From positions 1 through 44,364 of the forward strand of contig CAMLDI010000023.1 of NCBI GenBank assembly GCA_946478845.1: a stretch of 44,364 bases of DNA, in the 5' to 3' direction. The DNA is from an uncultured Paenibacillaceae bacterium. GTDB taxonomy: Bacteria; Bacillota; Bacilli; Aneurinibacillales; Aneurinibacillaceae. Positions within the stretch are counted from its first letter, which is position 1, and each line of letters opens with the position of its first letter. A program made the translations under genes and the position numbers. This document shows positions 43,366-44,364 of the stretch, one piece after another. The notes under the pieces were generated by a model, which worked only from the letters and a program-made list of their open reading frames with translations, did no database searches and had not been told where the DNA came from.

Positions 43366-44364
43366 ATGTCCAACATAATGCCAATACAAGGGGGACAAAA
43401 TAACGGGCTGGACTTCCTTCTGACTTCCGAAATCGAATGCATTCGCGTTCAAAAAGTATATGATTGGACAACTGCCCAACTCCAGGATCAACGAGAAATT
43501 TCTCCCCCCATTGAATGTGTCACTGCATTAGAAGCCTTTATGGCTGCAAATCCTGGAGTCTTAATCCAGGTCTCTTGCACGTCACCCATCCCCGATTTAT
43601 CCTTGCCCATTGTCCCAAGCCCTGCCCCCTCTTTTTGCCCTTCAGACCTTTTGTGCTGTCTTGAAATTGGAAGGGAAGATGTTACCTTAATCGATGGAAC
43701 CCAGGCTCAACTTGTTGCAACGGTTTCCAGTATCCCTTTTCATATTATATTAAGTGGAAATTCCACTATCATTTGTGAATTTGATACACATGTTAAATTG
43801 TTTGAAAAAGATGTATTATGCGCTCCCCCTGGTACACAGGTTTTATGCCGCATTACTCAGGTCATCTGTGACGCGGTATTCTTAAATGCCGATCAACTTG
43901 TAGTCAATGTATCCATCTGTAAAGAGTTACAGGTAGAAGCCGAAGTAAAACTCGAAGTCATTGCTGCTTTTTGCAGACCCCGTGCTCCCATTGCACCTGA
44001 TATTTTACCTTTACCTTGTCCCCCCATCGGCCAATTTCCACCTCAATGTCCAACCATTTTTCCTGATCAAAGTTGCGACTTTAGTTTAACTGGTTTTATT
44101 CAAACCTTAAATGCACCTATTATTATTGGCATCAATCCAAGAGCAGGTATACAAACCCTATCCTTTGCCCTATGTCCTCAAGCTTCTCCCTGTAATATCA
44201 GAAACAGTGAATTACGAATTGAATTTCAATTGGAAGCAGACCCCCATACAGAAGAACCTGCTGAAACAGTTGTTTTTGAAGCAAATTTCTTTAATCCTGT
44301 CAGAAATTCCACCCAAGCCACAGGTTCAGGTACATTTAATGGCAAACTAGTTAATTGGTCATTA
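43366..44364 (+). CDS. Cysteine- and proline-rich hypothetical protein, C-terminus outside window
   Basis: Open for 333 codons to the window edge. ATG 43366 is eight bases from GGAGAGG. It starts MSNIMPIQGGQNNGLDFLLT; then SEIECIRVQKVYDWTTAQL, repeated Cys in CRITQVICDAVFL, and a proline/cysteine stretch (ILPLPCPPIGQFPPQCP, about 214-230). About 15 cysteines are scattered, with no signal peptide or membrane helix. I do not recognise the family. Cys/Pro-rich soluble proteins of this kind in spore formers are often spore-coat or exosporium components cross-linked by disulfides; that is a guess. Beta-rich composition is likely. Confidence 0.72.
   Translation, partial: MSNIMPIQGGQNNGLDFLLTSEIECIRVQKVYDWTTAQLQDQREISPPIECVTALEAFMAANPGVLIQVSCTSPIPDLSLPIVPSPAPSFCPSDLLCCLEIGREDVTLIDGTQAQLVATVSSIPFHIILSGNSTIICEFDTHVKLFEKDVLCAPPGTQVLCRITQVICDAVFLNADQLVVNVSICKELQVEAEVKLEVIAAFCRPRAPIAPDILPLPCPPIGQFPPQCPTIFPDQSCDFSLTGFIQTLNAPIIIGINPRAGIQTLSFALCPQASPCNIRNSELRIEFQLEADPHTEEPAETVVFEANFFNPVRNSTQATGSGTFNGKLVNWSL

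Overview
The window is AT-rich chromosome from a spore-forming member of the Bacillales. This rests on Bacillus-type gene sets (ParE/ParC, the fadN-fadA-fadE order, ThiM/ThiE, a YaaH-like cortex glycosidase, a SleB/CwlJ-type hydrolase, a YkuD transpeptidase), strong GGAGG ribosome sites, frequent TTG/GTG starts, and two perfect Spo0A-box heptamers. A selenocysteine-containing HesB-like gene implies selenocysteine machinery elsewhere in the genome, which is uncommon in Bacillales. No rRNA, tRNA, CRISPR array or intact mobile element was seen.

Layout. 1-2.3 kb: start of a LysR regulator divergent from leuCD. 2.3-15.6 kb, almost all minus strand: YkuD transpeptidase, membrane protein, secreted oligoendopeptidase F, pyrB, S1-domain protein, parE-parC, thiM-thiE, and a proline-to-glutamate pair (rocA/putC then proline dehydrogenase). 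15.6-19.5 kb: an IS200/IS605-like end relic, a metallo-beta-lactamase-fold hydrolase, a prohibitin-like protein, a YaaH-like glycosidase whose full form starts at CTG, and a small GlsB/YeaQ protein. 19.5-26.7 kb: a seven-gene minus-strand operon behind one good promoter, with two CoA-transferase-like subunits, an SsuABC/TauABC-type ABC transporter, an O-acetylhomoserine sulfhydrylase fused to a CoA-binding domain, and a DUF3050 protein. It looks like uptake and processing of a sulfur- or nitrogen-containing organic compound.

26.8-28.7 kb holds the most novel region: a radical SAM/SPASM enzyme between two nearly identical 27-residue glycine/leucine-rich peptide genes. Each peptide has the same roughly 155-nt leader, a Spo0A box and the same kind of terminator. 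The leader is conserved as RNA, not as protein, and suggests a hairpin with a loop-mediated pseudoknot. 28.7-34.6 kb: YitT protein, cytosolic oligoendopeptidase F with an unusual promoter/operator and a hairpin-spaced ribosome site, SleB-type hydrolase, endonuclease III, two RDD proteins and a small protein. 34.6-40 kb: fatty-acid beta-oxidation operon fadN-fadA-fadE. 40-42 kb: the HesB-like selenoprotein, a LysN/MocR-like aminotransferase and a decayed aminotransferase fragment. 42-44.4 kb: an O-methyltransferase-like protein, a 357-nt gene-free stretch with hairpins, and an open-ended cysteine/proline-rich gene running off the right edge.

Limits: all family names come from reading motifs, not searches. 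Start codons were moved from the longest frame where a ribosome site clearly favoured another codon, and this is stated in each entry.
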